Below, in pieces: positions 26,935 through 35,839 of a stretch of 64,000 nucleotides of DNA. Each line of letters opens with the position of its first letter. The stretch's first letter is position 1. The notes beneath the pieces were generated by a model. The model was given only the letters and a program-made list of their open reading frames with translations. It searched no databases and was not told where the DNA came from. Source of the DNA: an uncultured Thiothrix sp. (lineage in GTDB: Bacteria > Pseudomonadota > Gammaproteobacteria > Thiotrichales > Thiotrichaceae); NCBI RefSeq assembly GCF_937873765.1, contig NZ_CALMZC010000056.1, forward strand, positions 1 to 64,000. Direction: 5' to 3'. The translations under genes were made by a program, and so were the position numbers.

Positions 26935-27072
26935 TTAATCTACTGAAAACATATCAGTAAGAATTTGCTGAACACCGCTCAGCAATATAGGAAGCTCCTC
27001 GCCAATCACACTCCAAATAATTTGCAAATCAATACCAAAGTACTCATAAAGCTCCTGAGACTGATCAGGCAT
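26935..27072 (-). pseudogene. Internally deleted HEPN toxin
   Basis: A 45-codon frame starts MPDQSQELYEYFGIDLQIIW and continues EELPILLSGVQQIL. The part from YFGIDLQIIW matches the C-terminus of HEPN (DUF86) toxins, where it normally follows an Arg-x4-6-His active site as in RxxxxHGYFG. About 65 residues including that motif are missing, so it should not cut RNA. The start codon still overlaps the MNT stop by eight bases, as in intact MNT-HEPN pairs. Confidence 0.7.
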
Positions 27073-27358
27073 ACTGTATATCCCTTTTGACTGACTCACG
27101 AACAGAAGGTTTGAGAGTACTCTCAATGCCTAAGTCCACCGTTTTCTGCATATGGGTCTCCAGATAACGCTTCAAACCCAAAAAATTCTTCAACGATTTA
27201 CACTCTGGTAAAAACTCGACCGCAATATCAATATCCGAATCTTCACGTGCGGCATGATGTATATAACTACCAAACAAACCAACGCTAGCAACCCCAAAGG
27301 TTTCAGCCATCTCCAGCTTGTGCGTCCGCAGAAAGGACAGTATCTCATCTTTTGTCAT
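27065..27358 (-). CDS. mntA: MNT-type minimal nucleotidyltransferase antitoxin
   Basis: 97 residues. The nucleotidyltransferase signature GLFGSYIHHAAREDSDIDIAV holds the GSx(n)DxD motif with both Asp metal ligands, and a third acidic position lies in KTVDLGIE. MNT antitoxins neutralise HEPN toxins by adding AMP. The paired HEPN gene is deleted to a stub, so this antitoxin now has no visible toxin. It sits between cas6e and cas1 on the cas strand. A 60-bp duplication covers its start region. Confidence 0.87.
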   Translation of the reverse strand: MTKDEILSFLRTHKLEMAETFGVASVGLFGSYIHHAAREDSDIDIAVEFLPECKSLKNFLGLKRYLETHMQKTVDLGIESTLKPSVRESVKRDIQYA

Positions 27359-27453
27359 ACTAGCTCCTTCATGTACTAGTCACTAACAGTTTAAGGACAG
27401 TATCTCATCTTTTGTCATACTAGCTCCTTCATGTACTAGTCACTAACAGTTTA
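27333..27453. repeat. 60-bp perfect tandem duplication over the MNT start
   Basis: 27333-27392 and 27393-27452 are identical. Each unit holds the first nine codons of the MNT gene, its start codon and its ribosome-site region. The outer copy therefore presents a second start (ATG at 27418) that reads MTKDEILSLNC and stops after 11 codons. Confidence 0.95.
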
Positions 27454-27471
27454 GCGCCGCCCAACCCATAG

Positions 27472-27619
27472 TCAGTATCGCTTTACCAAGAGTAGACCAC
27501 AACCGAAGGCTTTGGAACGCTCCAAGCCTTTAAGCAAAACCTCACGAGTGAACACCTCAGCATCCGTCACTTGCGACTTACCTAGCAAATCAGCACTAGT
27601 AAAAGTACGGTGATTGGGA
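27472..27619 (-). pseudogene. 3' remnant of a second, divergent cas6e
   Basis: Beyond the stop of the intact cas6e, the minus strand in a different frame reads PNHRTFTSADLLG, VTDAEVFTREVLLKGLE and RSKAFGCGLLLVKRY, then TGA. This matches the last 40-odd residues of Cas6e, including the Gly-rich KAFGCGLL loop that also ends the neighbouring intact copy. The rest of this second gene is gone. It looks like the tail of an earlier cas6e left when the present gene was put in its place. Confidence 0.8.
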
Positions 27620-28216
27620 TCATCTAGCTAAAGATAAAAGACCACACCCAAATGCTTTAGCATGACCAATTCCATACTGGAGTAAATCCTGCAAGGCTTG
27701 CGCATTCGCCACCTGTAACACACCTTTGAATGCATAGGGCTGGATTTTTCCCGGCTTTCCACCTTTACGGAAATGCAGCGGCAACTGTTTTTCAACCTCC
27801 ACCATACTCACCAATGCAGCATCAGCCAACTTGCGTTGCAGCCATGCAACTTGCTCTGTTTCATTGATTAGGGGAACACGGCATTTTTTCACTTCGCCCT
27901 TGCTATTCAGCCTACCCTGCTCATCCACAATGGTTTTTACGGGATTGGCGATTAGCAGGAAACGCAACTGGCTACCTTCCAGCACGTTCAACTCAAACAG
28001 TTTGCTTGCCAACAAACGGGCATGTTCAGCTTCTGCTATCGGTTGCCGTTGCGACTGCATCAACACTTGCGCCTGTCGGGATGAAGATTGCTCTACCCGA
28101 AACAGGAAATCGCGTGCCTGATCCGGCGTATCTGGGAAAGCCGCCCACAAGGTACGATGAATTTCATACGGGTTATGCAATTGCTCACCCGACAACAATA
28201 ACCTACTCAGATACAT
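27620..28216 (-). CDS. cas6e: Cas6e, crRNA-processing endoribonuclease
   Basis: 198 residues from MYLSRLLLSG, the usual N-terminus. Upstream in-frame starts are less likely. Features are a RAMP fold with NPYEIHRTLWAAF (catalytic His region), RFLLIANPVKT, LPLHFRKGGKPGKIQPYAF and the terminal Gly-rich loop GIGHAKAFGCGLL. It cleaves each repeat of the array transcript and stays bound to the crRNA 3' hairpin in Cascade. It overlaps cas5 by 14 bases. Confidence 0.95.
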   Translation of the reverse strand: MYLSRLLLSGEQLHNPYEIHRTLWAAFPDTPDQARDFLFRVEQSSSRQAQVLMQSQRQPIAEAEHARLLASKLFELNVLEGSQLRFLLIANPVKTIVDEQGRLNSKGEVKKCRVPLINETEQVAWLQRKLADAALVSMVEVEKQLPLHFRKGGKPGKIQPYAFKGVLQVANAQALQDLLQYGIGHAKAFGCGLLSLAR

Positions 28217-28877
28217 GTGCATTGTCCTTCCCGTAAACGTAAACCATGCGGCTGGCAAATTGGCGCGGCTGATTGGGCAACGGCACATCACGCACCCGGT
28301 GACGCTGTTTATTTCTGCCCGCAATTACTGGCAAATCATCTTCGCTGTAAATGACACCTGCGACTGGCTCAACCAGTTTCAATGCTTCATCCGAATTGAC
28401 GGCCTGTACCCGGCAATCAAACAATGGGCGGGTAATCGGGCAACTACGTCTCCCAAGGAACGGGGTGTAATGGGGTTTGCAGACTGCGGTCTGAAGCGCA
28501 TCCAGTGAATACGCTGCACCTTCTGTGTTCCAAATAGCGACGGTAAAGGCAGCATCCAGCAGGTATTCACGTTGGGTAATGATGGTTTCATGCGATTTCA
28601 GGCCAACATAATCTTCCCGTGCATCCTTGACCGTGTGGTAGTCGGTCATTTTGATGACACTCCACCGCGTTTCATCTTGCCGCACGGCATACAGAAAACT
28701 GTCTGCCAAGGCTTGTTGCTGTTTCCGGTCATTACGATCAATACCAAGACAAGCCGCCAGCAAACCAGCCAAGGCACTACGGGTCGGGAAGTTGGTAGAG
28801 GGGCGTAAGCCTTCAAAGGTATGTTCCCCCCATGCCTGCATGACTCCCTGCAATTTCAGGATCAAATGGTCACGCAT
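28203..28877 (-). CDS. cas5e: Cas5e, Cascade crRNA 5'-handle subunit
   Basis: 224 residues. The Cas5/CasD N-terminus LKLQGVMQAWGEHTFEGLRP is followed by TRSALAGLLAACLGI, with HTVKDAREDYVGLKSHET and YTPFLGRRSCPITRPLF in the middle. It caps the 5' handle of the crRNA in Cascade. It starts two bases after the cas7 stop and overlaps cas6e. Confidence 0.95.
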   Translation of the reverse strand: MRDHLILKLQGVMQAWGEHTFEGLRPSTNFPTRSALAGLLAACLGIDRNDRKQQQALADSFLYAVRQDETRWSVIKMTDYHTVKDAREDYVGLKSHETIITQREYLLDAAFTVAIWNTEGAAYSLDALQTAVCKPHYTPFLGRRSCPITRPLFDCRVQAVNSDEALKLVEPVAGVIYSEDDLPVIAGRNKQRHRVRDVPLPNQPRQFASRMVYVYGKDNAHVSE

Positions 28878-28879
28878 GA

Positions 28880-29977
28880 TTATGCTCCGTTCTGGCGTAC
28901 CCAGTTTTTCAGTGCTTCCAATGAATCCTGCTTGGTTATACCTGCCGGAATGTCCAGATCATCCGCCAAGGTAAATTCGGCGCATTGTTCATTCAAGCTG
29001 TAACCCTTGTGGGTTTTGCTCCAATAATTGTTCAGGTATTCCAATGAAGGCTTAAGGAAACCACCACCTTTACCCAGTTTGACGGGACTTTCAAACGCAT
29101 TCGCCAATGAAACGGGCAAATCCGCGAAGGACACCAACGCCAAATCTGCCAGATTGTGGGCAGCAAAGGTTTGTTGTTTGGCGGATGGCACAACGGTTGC
29201 CAACATGTGTAAGAGATGGGCTGCTACTTCCAACGCCTGTTCACGGCTTGCGCCCCCCATGTTTTCTTGTAACTGCCCGATATTCAAGCTGGCATAACGG
29301 TAGAAAACACCGCTGGAAAACTCCTGTGTATCCAAATGCCCTGACCCCAGTTCCTGCAAATCATCTACCGCCGTGAACCAGTCAATGTCAGAATCACTGA
29401 CTTCGTGCGTAGTAATGGCGTGAGCGACAGCTAACGCGCCATCCACTTTGCCAAATTCACTCATCAAGCCGGAAGTTGCCATACGCCCAGACAAAGCAAT
29501 GTCTACACAACTAGCTAATGCTTGGCGCATCGCTTCGGTCGAATCTTTCAGTTTTTTCTTGATAGCTTTCTCATCTTCGCCTTTGTCTTGTGCCTGTTTT
29601 ACCTGTTCACAGAACCATGCAATTTCTTCCAATGCCCACGGTGCAACCGCATCACCTTTTTCGTCACCTGCATTCAAATCCTTACCGGAAATCAGGCCAA
29701 TGGTCTGAGTCACCAGCGCGGCATCGTAACGCCCGTTCAAGTATTCAATCGCCTGTTTGCTCAAATCAGCAATGTGTTTAGTGCGAATGCTGCTTTGCCC
29801 CACATTGGCTTGGTAGTAATCACTCTTACGCATAGCGCGTTTGAGGCTTTGACTGGAAACCCGTACCCGACGTTTACCGCCAAACACTGCGTTTTTCTGC
29901 ATATTCATATCGTCGCGATTCAAGCAAGATGGGCTATGGGAAATCAGTACATGAAAGTTGATAAAATTGTGTGACAT
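28880..29977 (-). CDS. cas7e: Cas7e, Cascade backbone subunit
   Basis: 365 residues of the CasC/Cse4 family. It begins [20 protein letters not shown] and contains [37 protein letters not shown] and a C-terminal region rich in conserved hydrophobic blocks. Six copies form the crRNA-binding spine of Cascade. Normal length, between cse2 and cas5. Confidence 0.95.
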   Translation of the reverse strand: MSHNFINFHVLISHSPSCLNRDDMNMQKNAVFGGKRRVRVSSQSLKRAMRKSDYYQANVGQSSIRTKHIADLSKQAIEYLNGRYDAALVTQTIGLISGKDLNAGDEKGDAVAPWALEEIAWFCEQVKQAQDKGEDEKAIKKKLKDSTEAMRQALASCVDIALSGRMATSGLMSEFGKVDGALAVAHAITTHEVSDSDIDWFTAVDDLQELGSGHLDTQEFSSGVFYRYASLNIGQLQENMGGASREQALEVAAHLLHMLATVVPSAKQQTFAAHNLADLALVSFADLPVSLANAFESPVKLGKGGGFLKPSLEYLNNYWSKTHKGYSLNEQCAEFTLADDLDIPAGITKQDSLEALKNWVRQNGA

Positions 29978-29995
29978 GACAAATCCTCGAATACG

Positions 29996-30457
29996 TTAAT
30001 CTTTCTGGTTCAGAACGAAATCTTCCAACAGGCTGCGCTTTTCCCGCAGACTCCATCGCCAAAGTTGTGTAGCCATTTTTTGCCAGCTTACTTCCGGCTC
30101 TACCTGTTTCAGTAAACGGCGAAGCTGGGTAAGATCATTGGGTGAATCGGCGCGGACAATCTGAAACAAGCGTTTATCACTGATTTTGCCGGATAGAGCG
30201 AAGGCTTTTCCCAATGAGTTTTCACTCTTATCAGTCACATGATTGATGAGAAACACCAACCGCTGCCAACGCTCTTTGTCCCAAGGTTTCAAGTCAGCTT
30301 GCCAGCCAAAAGGCTCAACCAAACGGTAAAAAGCGGGCAAATCCAGCAACTCATCCATTGTGACAACCCGACGTATATCGGCAGTTGCCCCCGGTCTTTT
30401 GTTCAGTGATTCCCATGCAGCATAAAAGCCTGCAAAGTTGGGGAGTTCATTACTCAT
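29996..30457 (-). CDS. cse2: Cse2 (CasB), Cascade small subunit
   Basis: 153 residues, all helical in appearance, with RPGATADIRRVVTMDELLDL, AFYRLVEPFGW and SPNDLTQLRRLLKQVE. Two copies stabilise the target R-loop in Cascade. The start overlaps the cse1 stop by four bases (ATGA). Confidence 0.92.
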   Translation of the reverse strand: MSNELPNFAGFYAAWESLNKRPGATADIRRVVTMDELLDLPAFYRLVEPFGWQADLKPWDKERWQRLVFLINHVTDKSENSLGKAFALSGKISDKRLFQIVRADSPNDLTQLRRLLKQVEPEVSWQKMATQLWRWSLREKRSLLEDFVLNQKD

Positions 30458-32004
30458 GCTGCATCCTCAGTAGGTGGGTTGACACGAATTTCTTTGATGT
30501 GCTTTTGCAAGCTCCGACGGGTAATCGCCAATGTGCGAAACAGTTCGGGGTCATGTTCGTAAGGGGTGGTCAGCTCGGTGAAAATGGCTTCACAGATTTT
30601 TTTCAGCCCCGAATCCAGTGTGATGAAAGTCGGCAAGGTATTACTGAAATCAATATCCGCTAAGGCTTTGGTCATCAAGTCTTCCGAACGCCGATAGAAT
30701 TGCACTTCACCGACTTCCTGTAATTTCAAACCTGTACCTTTGAGCTTGCGATCTTTTTCCTTGATGCCTTCCGCACATACAAACAAGACTTTGCGTAAGG
30801 CTGTTTTGTATTTCAGGCCGTGGGCAACCAATTCATGGACTTCTTTCGCGTGGGTTTCCCAACCCTGACTCAGGGTCAAGACCTCGTGACGACGCTCGAT
30901 AATCGCTGCCTGATTATTACGATAACCACCCACCAGCAACTCAAATTTACCCGCGTGGTTGGGCAGGTACTTTTGTATTTGCCGGATAACCATCGCTGGC
31001 ATCTGCCCCTGTTCGCTCTTGCCTAGTTCTGACAAATCACGTTTAACGACGTAGCGGCTTAACTGTGTCCATGCCGGAATGGATTGGGTAAACCCAACAT
31101 AACGCGCTTCTGGTTTGCCTTGCTTGACTGTAAACACCTTCGGGGAATGCGGATGCTCCCACATGCCATCAATGGTGTAGTTGAATTTTGCCTTGTTGAA
31201 TCCGGTAAACAATTTGTCAGCCGTGTGTCCGCAACAACTGCATTGCCCTGACGTTTCGGGAGGAGACAAGGCAATATGCCCCGGTTGCCATAACAAGCCA
31301 CGCAAGAAACCGATGCTGCGGGCAGGAATCGTGGCTTTATCTTTGATCGGTTCAACCCATGTCGGCGGCTGGTTAGCCTTTGCTTTCCAATCAGGAACAT
31401 ATTCGTCCAGTGACTCCTGACTCAATATGTTTAACCAGATGGTCGAACGTAAGTCAGCCCCTTGCGCAAACGTAGAAGCAGGGCAACTGCCACGAATGCC
31501 AAACTTGAATCCACCACCAAAACTGGGTGAGTTATTGGCAAGGTTATACAAAGCAATCGCCACACAGCCGAAACACAAACCTTTTGCCAAGTCTGGCTCA
31601 TTCACAAAACGACTATTGGTAGAACTGTTCAAACCCGCCAACAGCTTGTCCATCGGCGTGGGGTCTTTGGCAGCAACTTTTTTGACCTGCATAAATGGAT
31701 AGTCAGGATGATCAAGCTGAAACCAAGCCTGATATTGCTTAACTCCAACGAGATAATCGTCCTCACTCAAGTGCTTGGTCTGTGCCAACCTCGCCCGCTC
31801 CCACCACTGCGCTCCATTCTTGGGTGCAAACAATACTTGCACGATACAGATTATTAACTGCAAAGCCGCCAACTCCATATCATCACGCGGCAATGCCAGC
31901 TCCCAACGCTCACTCCCACATAACAGCATTTGCAGGCTGATCTGTCGCGCTGCCCCACTTGCTTGTGGTCGAACAGGTATCCAGCTATCGGTCAATAAAT
32001 TCAT
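30454..32004 (-). CDS. cse1: Cse1 (CasA), Cascade large subunit
   Basis: 516 residues from MNLLTDSWIPVRP, the standard CasA N-terminus. The chosen ATG overlaps the cas3 stop by four bases. NSRFVNEPDLAKGLCFGCVAIALYN and a CxxC pair in SGQCSCCGH are visible, followed by a C-terminal four-helix bundle. It reads the PAM and recruits Cas3. Length is normal. Confidence 0.94.
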   Translation of the reverse strand: MNLLTDSWIPVRPQASGAARQISLQMLLCGSERWELALPRDDMELAALQLIICIVQVLFAPKNGAQWWERARLAQTKHLSEDDYLVGVKQYQAWFQLDHPDYPFMQVKKVAAKDPTPMDKLLAGLNSSTNSRFVNEPDLAKGLCFGCVAIALYNLANNSPSFGGGFKFGIRGSCPASTFAQGADLRSTIWLNILSQESLDEYVPDWKAKANQPPTWVEPIKDKATIPARSIGFLRGLLWQPGHIALSPPETSGQCSCCGHTADKLFTGFNKAKFNYTIDGMWEHPHSPKVFTVKQGKPEARYVGFTQSIPAWTQLSRYVVKRDLSELGKSEQGQMPAMVIRQIQKYLPNHAGKFELLVGGYRNNQAAIIERRHEVLTLSQGWETHAKEVHELVAHGLKYKTALRKVLFVCAEGIKEKDRKLKGTGLKLQEVGEVQFYRRSEDLMTKALADIDFSNTLPTFITLDSGLKKICEAIFTELTTPYEHDPELFRTLAITRRSLQKHIKEIRVNPPTEDAA

Positions 32005-34643
32005 GCAGATTTCTCCATACCCCATACGGGGTGATAGGTGAACCAAATATCTTTGCTAGAGGCTTTCCAACACTCACCATCTCGTTGCATGGCAAGCCAG
32101 ATACGCCCTTCTTCATCCGATTTGGGCAGAAGCTTTCCCCAACTTTTGGGAACACCCACGGTATTCATGGCTAACGCCTCGGCTTGTTGCCATTCATTCA
32201 AGGACTCCAGAATACTTGAATCAAGCAACTGTTTACTGCTGGCGGTTTGCAAATAGGGAATAACGCTCAAGTTGAACTCGCCATCACGAGTGACAGCACG
32301 GATTTGTTCGTCGGTATCATGCAAGGCAACATCTTTCGCCCACTTGAGCATCTGCCTCGCCAGAATGCGTTTTTCTGCCAACTTTTCTTCAAACAGAGCA
32401 AAACCAGCTTCAACTGCCTCTGGCTCACTACCCCAAGCATCTTCATTGTAAACAGGCTCAATCCAGTCACGGTATGCAGCAGGGAAAGCAATGATCTGGT
32501 CAGGACAGGTTTGCAGTTTTTGAGCAGTGCGCCACATTACGCGGGTATTGCCGTAAATCAGCCCATGCGTGCCGTAGTCATTGCCAACAGGTAATAAAAC
32601 CGTACAACGTGCTGATTCAAAACCTGTCGGGCGAGAACGTTCATGTCGATGTAAACGCCCCATGCGCTGGAACAGCAAATCGACTGGGCAAAGCTGGGTA
32701 ATCAGCCAATCGAAATCAACATCTAAAGACTGTTCAATCACTTGGGTAGCAACCAATATGCGCCCTGTGACCCGCTGACCTTCTGCGCCATAGTGACTGA
32801 GTACTGTTTGCTCTTTTTGCTGGCGGTCGTGCAAGCAATAACGGGCATGGAAAATATCCACCGGAATGCTGGTCTGCCCCTGAAGCTGCCTTGCCAATTG
32901 CTGGGCAACATCGACCAGATTACAAATGATAGCGACCTGCGCCCCTTGTTCAGCCGCCGCAATAATACGCTGGATAAGTGCCACATCCGGCAGCAAACTT
33001 TCACTCTTGTGACACTCGATTTGAACTTGACGTAAGGGCGGTTGCTCATCCTCAGACGGCACGAACGACTGAATTGCTTTACCATTTGACCATGAGATTA
33101 GCGGATAGGGTGAAGGCGAAGCATCTAGCACTGCATCGCCCCCATACGTTGCCAACAACTGGTTTTTCAAGGCTTGTGGCAAGGTTGCGGATAGCAGAAT
33201 GCTCGAACCACCCGCCTCATGCTGCACCCGCAAAACGGCCTCCAGCAAACCATACATGTAGGCATCATAAGCATGAACCTCATCCACAATCAGCACACTA
33301 CGCCCAACCCCAAAACCACGTACAAAACGGTGCTTGACTGGCAATACCGAGACCAACACCTGATCTACCGTGCAAATGCCGATTTGTCCCAGAAAAATAC
33401 GTTTACGGCTTTGCCCCAACCATTCGTTGCACTGCACCCAAGCCTCTTCATTTTCCTGTACCGTTTTCCCCGACTGCTTTATTTTCAGGAAGTTATCGTT
33501 AAAACGGGCATGACCATGCGCCAGAATCAAGTTGGGTTTATCCTCAAACAATTTTGTTGCCAGCTTTTCAAGCCGTTGCAGCATGGCATTAGCAGTCGCT
33601 TGCGTAGGCATGGCAAATACAATGCTGTCAACATGATTATCTGCCAGTAACCGCCACGCATAAGCCAGTGCCATTTCGGTTTTACCTGAACCTGTGGGTG
33701 CTTCAACGATGGTTAGCCCTGATGTAACAGGCAAATCATTGACGAGAGTTTGTAATTGACGCGGCTGATAATCCTGCTTTAACAAGGATTGCATACCAAG
33801 AAATGGCTTCGGTTTGCCATTAATTCCTGCCAAAGCCAAGACTCGCGGTGCATCTTCACGGTATTTCTGCTCAAAATACACCTGTAAGTCAGCTACTTCC
33901 TGAGCCTGATAACAGAAGTTTTCCTCATCCGAGCGCGAACCCAGCCAATCGGCAACCGAACAAAAACCAGCAAGCAAAGGAGAGGGCGGTGGCGGTGTAT
34001 TGTCAAGAGACAAACCAGCAGGTTGCAGAAACAGCCTTTCCAATTCACCCAGCCATGCCAGCCTCGCCGCTTTATCCTGTTCGGCCATTTGAATAGCAAC
34101 ATCACTACGCAAAGACCTTTCAGGCACGGGATGATCAATGGCGTAAACAAAACCATGATGCCCTGTGACCGGTTTGACCCACGCCATCCATGCTTGCTTT
34201 GAATCGTCAACGACCTCAACCAGTTCGACAATATGCATCATCCAGTCAAAATCACCGGATGAATCATCCCCAGCAGTACGATCACGCTCAAACCAGTATA
34301 ATCCAGCACTGCCGTGGTCATAGGTTTTGCAGGCTTCAATGGTTGGCAGGGACAAAGCCGTGTTAACCAAGTCCGGCTGCAAGGCAGCCCAAGCCTTCAC
34401 TGCCTTGCACTGGAAACGAATATCGAATTTGCCGTAATCATGCAGAGCAATGAAAAAGATGACCCATGCCCTCATTTGGACGGTAGACAATTCCCCTGCA
34501 TACTGCATGAAGCTCTTTTGGATAGGGGGGCTTGAATCCCACCAAACACTGGCTACCGCTGCCACATCCAACGAATGATAGGGCAGTAAATGGTAGCTAC
34601 TATCGTCTTTTGATGCCTTACCCCAATAGCAGAAATACGACAT
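32001..34643 (-). CDS. cas3: Cas3 helicase-nuclease
   Basis: 880 residues. An N-terminal HD nuclease (ALHDYGKFD with H68 and D69, later HGSAGLYWF and TGHHG) is fused to an SF2 helicase: Walker A APTGSGKTEMALA, DEVHAYD as the DEAH-type box, SILLSATLP as motif III, and ATQVIEQSLDVDFD and QRMGRLHRHER as motifs V and VI. It unwinds and degrades target DNA after Cascade binding. Both halves appear complete. AAAGGAC lies just upstream of the ATG. It is the first gene of the cas operon. Confidence 0.96.
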   Translation of the reverse strand: MSYFCYWGKASKDDSSYHLLPYHSLDVAAVASVWWDSSPPIQKSFMQYAGELSTVQMRAWVIFFIALHDYGKFDIRFQCKAVKAWAALQPDLVNTALSLPTIEACKTYDHGSAGLYWFERDRTAGDDSSGDFDWMMHIVELVEVVDDSKQAWMAWVKPVTGHHGFVYAIDHPVPERSLRSDVAIQMAEQDKAARLAWLGELERLFLQPAGLSLDNTPPPPSPLLAGFCSVADWLGSRSDEENFCYQAQEVADLQVYFEQKYREDAPRVLALAGINGKPKPFLGMQSLLKQDYQPRQLQTLVNDLPVTSGLTIVEAPTGSGKTEMALAYAWRLLADNHVDSIVFAMPTQATANAMLQRLEKLATKLFEDKPNLILAHGHARFNDNFLKIKQSGKTVQENEEAWVQCNEWLGQSRKRIFLGQIGICTVDQVLVSVLPVKHRFVRGFGVGRSVLIVDEVHAYDAYMYGLLEAVLRVQHEAGGSSILLSATLPQALKNQLLATYGGDAVLDASPSPYPLISWSNGKAIQSFVPSEDEQPPLRQVQIECHKSESLLPDVALIQRIIAAAEQGAQVAIICNLVDVAQQLARQLQGQTSIPVDIFHARYCLHDRQQKEQTVLSHYGAEGQRVTGRILVATQVIEQSLDVDFDWLITQLCPVDLLFQRMGRLHRHERSRPTGFESARCTVLLPVGNDYGTHGLIYGNTRVMWRTAQKLQTCPDQIIAFPAAYRDWIEPVYNEDAWGSEPEAVEAGFALFEEKLAEKRILARQMLKWAKDVALHDTDEQIRAVTRDGEFNLSVIPYLQTASSKQLLDSSILESLNEWQQAEALAMNTVGVPKSWGKLLPKSDEEGRIWLAMQRDGECWKASSKDIWFTYHPVWGMEKSA

Positions 34644-34830
34644 ATTTTCGTCCTTTAAATCAGAATCTACAATTTGGCACTACGACAGAAGAACTAAAGT
34701 TAATTAGCTTAAAGGGCTTAAACTAGGTATTAGTGTCTGTAGCGTTATGGATGTAAATTAATCAGACTCAATAATATAGCTTAGAAATAAGATGAGTTAG
34801 AGAAAGGAGGGGTAAATTTTACATTTTTAC
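34644..34830. promoter_or_regulatory. Upstream region of the cas operon
   Basis: Contains no gene. It is AT-rich and should hold the promoter for cas3 onwards on the minus strand. I could not pick a convincing -35/-10 pair. Confidence 0.35.
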
Positions 34831-34873
34831 AAAAAACAATCAAAGAGATACATGCAATATCAATCTCTTTGAT
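34831..34873 (-). terminator. Rho-independent terminator of the kdsB operon
   Basis: On the minus strand an 11-bp perfect stem (ATCAAAGAGAT with ATCTCTTTGAT, 13-base loop) is followed by TGTTTTTTG. It lies 26 bases past the kdsB stop and ends the exbB-kdsB operon. Confidence 0.85.
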
Positions 34874-34898
34874 CAAGGAGGTATTTTATAAGGTTAAT

Positions 34899-35651
34899 TT
34901 AAATTAAGCTTTCCACCAATTCTAAATCTGCTTCCGTATCCACCCCCGGCCCCGGAATCGTCTGGGCTATATCCACATGAATCCGATAGCCATAATACAA
35001 AGCCCGCAATTGCTCTAATTTTTCTAATTGCTCTAATAAACAAGGCTGTAAATCAGTAAAGGCTTTCAAGAATTCAGCGCGATACGCATACATTCCCACA
35101 TGCCGCAAGGCATAGTGTGAAACGGAATAAGCCCCCGCTTTTATTGCATCACGCTGAAAGGGTACTTGCGCCCGACTAAAATAAAGGGCTAGCCCATTGT
35201 TATCTTTCACCACTTTGACAATATTCGGATCTGCCAATTCATGTTCGTTTTGCAAAGGCGTAGCTAAAGTGGCAATCATCGCTTCTGGATGGGCTTGCAG
35301 ATTATTCGCGAGTTGATAGAGATTTTCGACAGGCGTTAAAGGCTCATCGCCTTGTAGATTGACCACCACTTGATCATCCGCCCAGCCATAGATTTGCACG
35401 ACTTCAGCTAAACGATCACTTCCCGTTTCATGCGCAGTTGAGGTCATGCACACGCTTGCACCAAAGCCTTCACAGACTGCTTGAATACGCTGATCATCCG
35501 TGGCAATCACGATTGTTTCAAAACGATCTTGTGCTTGAATAGCGCGCTCGTAAACATGCTGCACGAGTGGCTTGCCTTTTAATAAACGTAAGGCTTTCGC
35601 CGGTAAGCGGGTTGAGGCATAACGGGTGGGAATGACTAAAACCGGCTTCAT
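34899..35651 (-). CDS. kdsB: 3-deoxy-manno-octulosonate cytidylyltransferase
   Basis: 250 residues. The nucleotide-binding motif [20 protein letters not shown] is near the N-terminus. NLQGDEPL contains the metal-binding Asp, and later come [12 protein letters not shown] and [12 protein letters not shown]. It activates KDO with CTP for lipopolysaccharide core synthesis in the cytoplasm. It is the last gene of the envelope operon and overlaps ycaR by four bases. Confidence 0.96.
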   Translation of the reverse strand: MKPVLVIPTRYASTRLPAKALRLLKGKPLVQHVYERAIQAQDRFETIVIATDDQRIQAVCEGFGASVCMTSTAHETGSDRLAEVVQIYGWADDQVVVNLQGDEPLTPVENLYQLANNLQAHPEAMIATLATPLQNEHELADPNIVKVVKDNNGLALYFSRAQVPFQRDAIKAGAYSVSHYALRHVGMYAYRAEFLKAFTDLQPCLLEQLEKLEQLRALYYGYRIHVDIAQTIPGPGVDTEADLELVESLI

Positions 35652-35839
35652 TCGGCCAAACTCTCAAGCTCTTCTTGAGTCAACTCACGCGCTTCTTCTT
35701 CTAACATCACGGGGGTACCATTTTTAATCGGATAAGCCAAGCGCGCTGCTTTTGAAATGAGCTCTTGCGCATCCTTGTTATAAATTAATTTCCCTTTCGT
35801 CACCGGGCAAACCAGAATATCTAATAATTTCTTATCCAT
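35648..35839 (-). CDS. ycaR: Trm112/YcaR-like small protein
   Basis: 63 residues starting [20 protein letters not shown], with [17 protein letters not shown]. This is the Trm112p-like family found between lpxK and kdsB in many proteobacteria. The first CxxC-type zinc pair is reduced to a single Cys (CPVT). Role in the operon is not well defined. It overlaps both neighbours. Confidence 0.92.
   Translation of the reverse strand: MDKKLLDILVCPVTKGKLIYNKDAQELISKAARLAYPIKNGTPVMLEEEARELTQEELESLAE

Noticed and set aside
27831-34535. Numerous + strand frames of 60-150 codons across the cas genes
   Set aside because: They are antisense shadows of well-supported cas genes.
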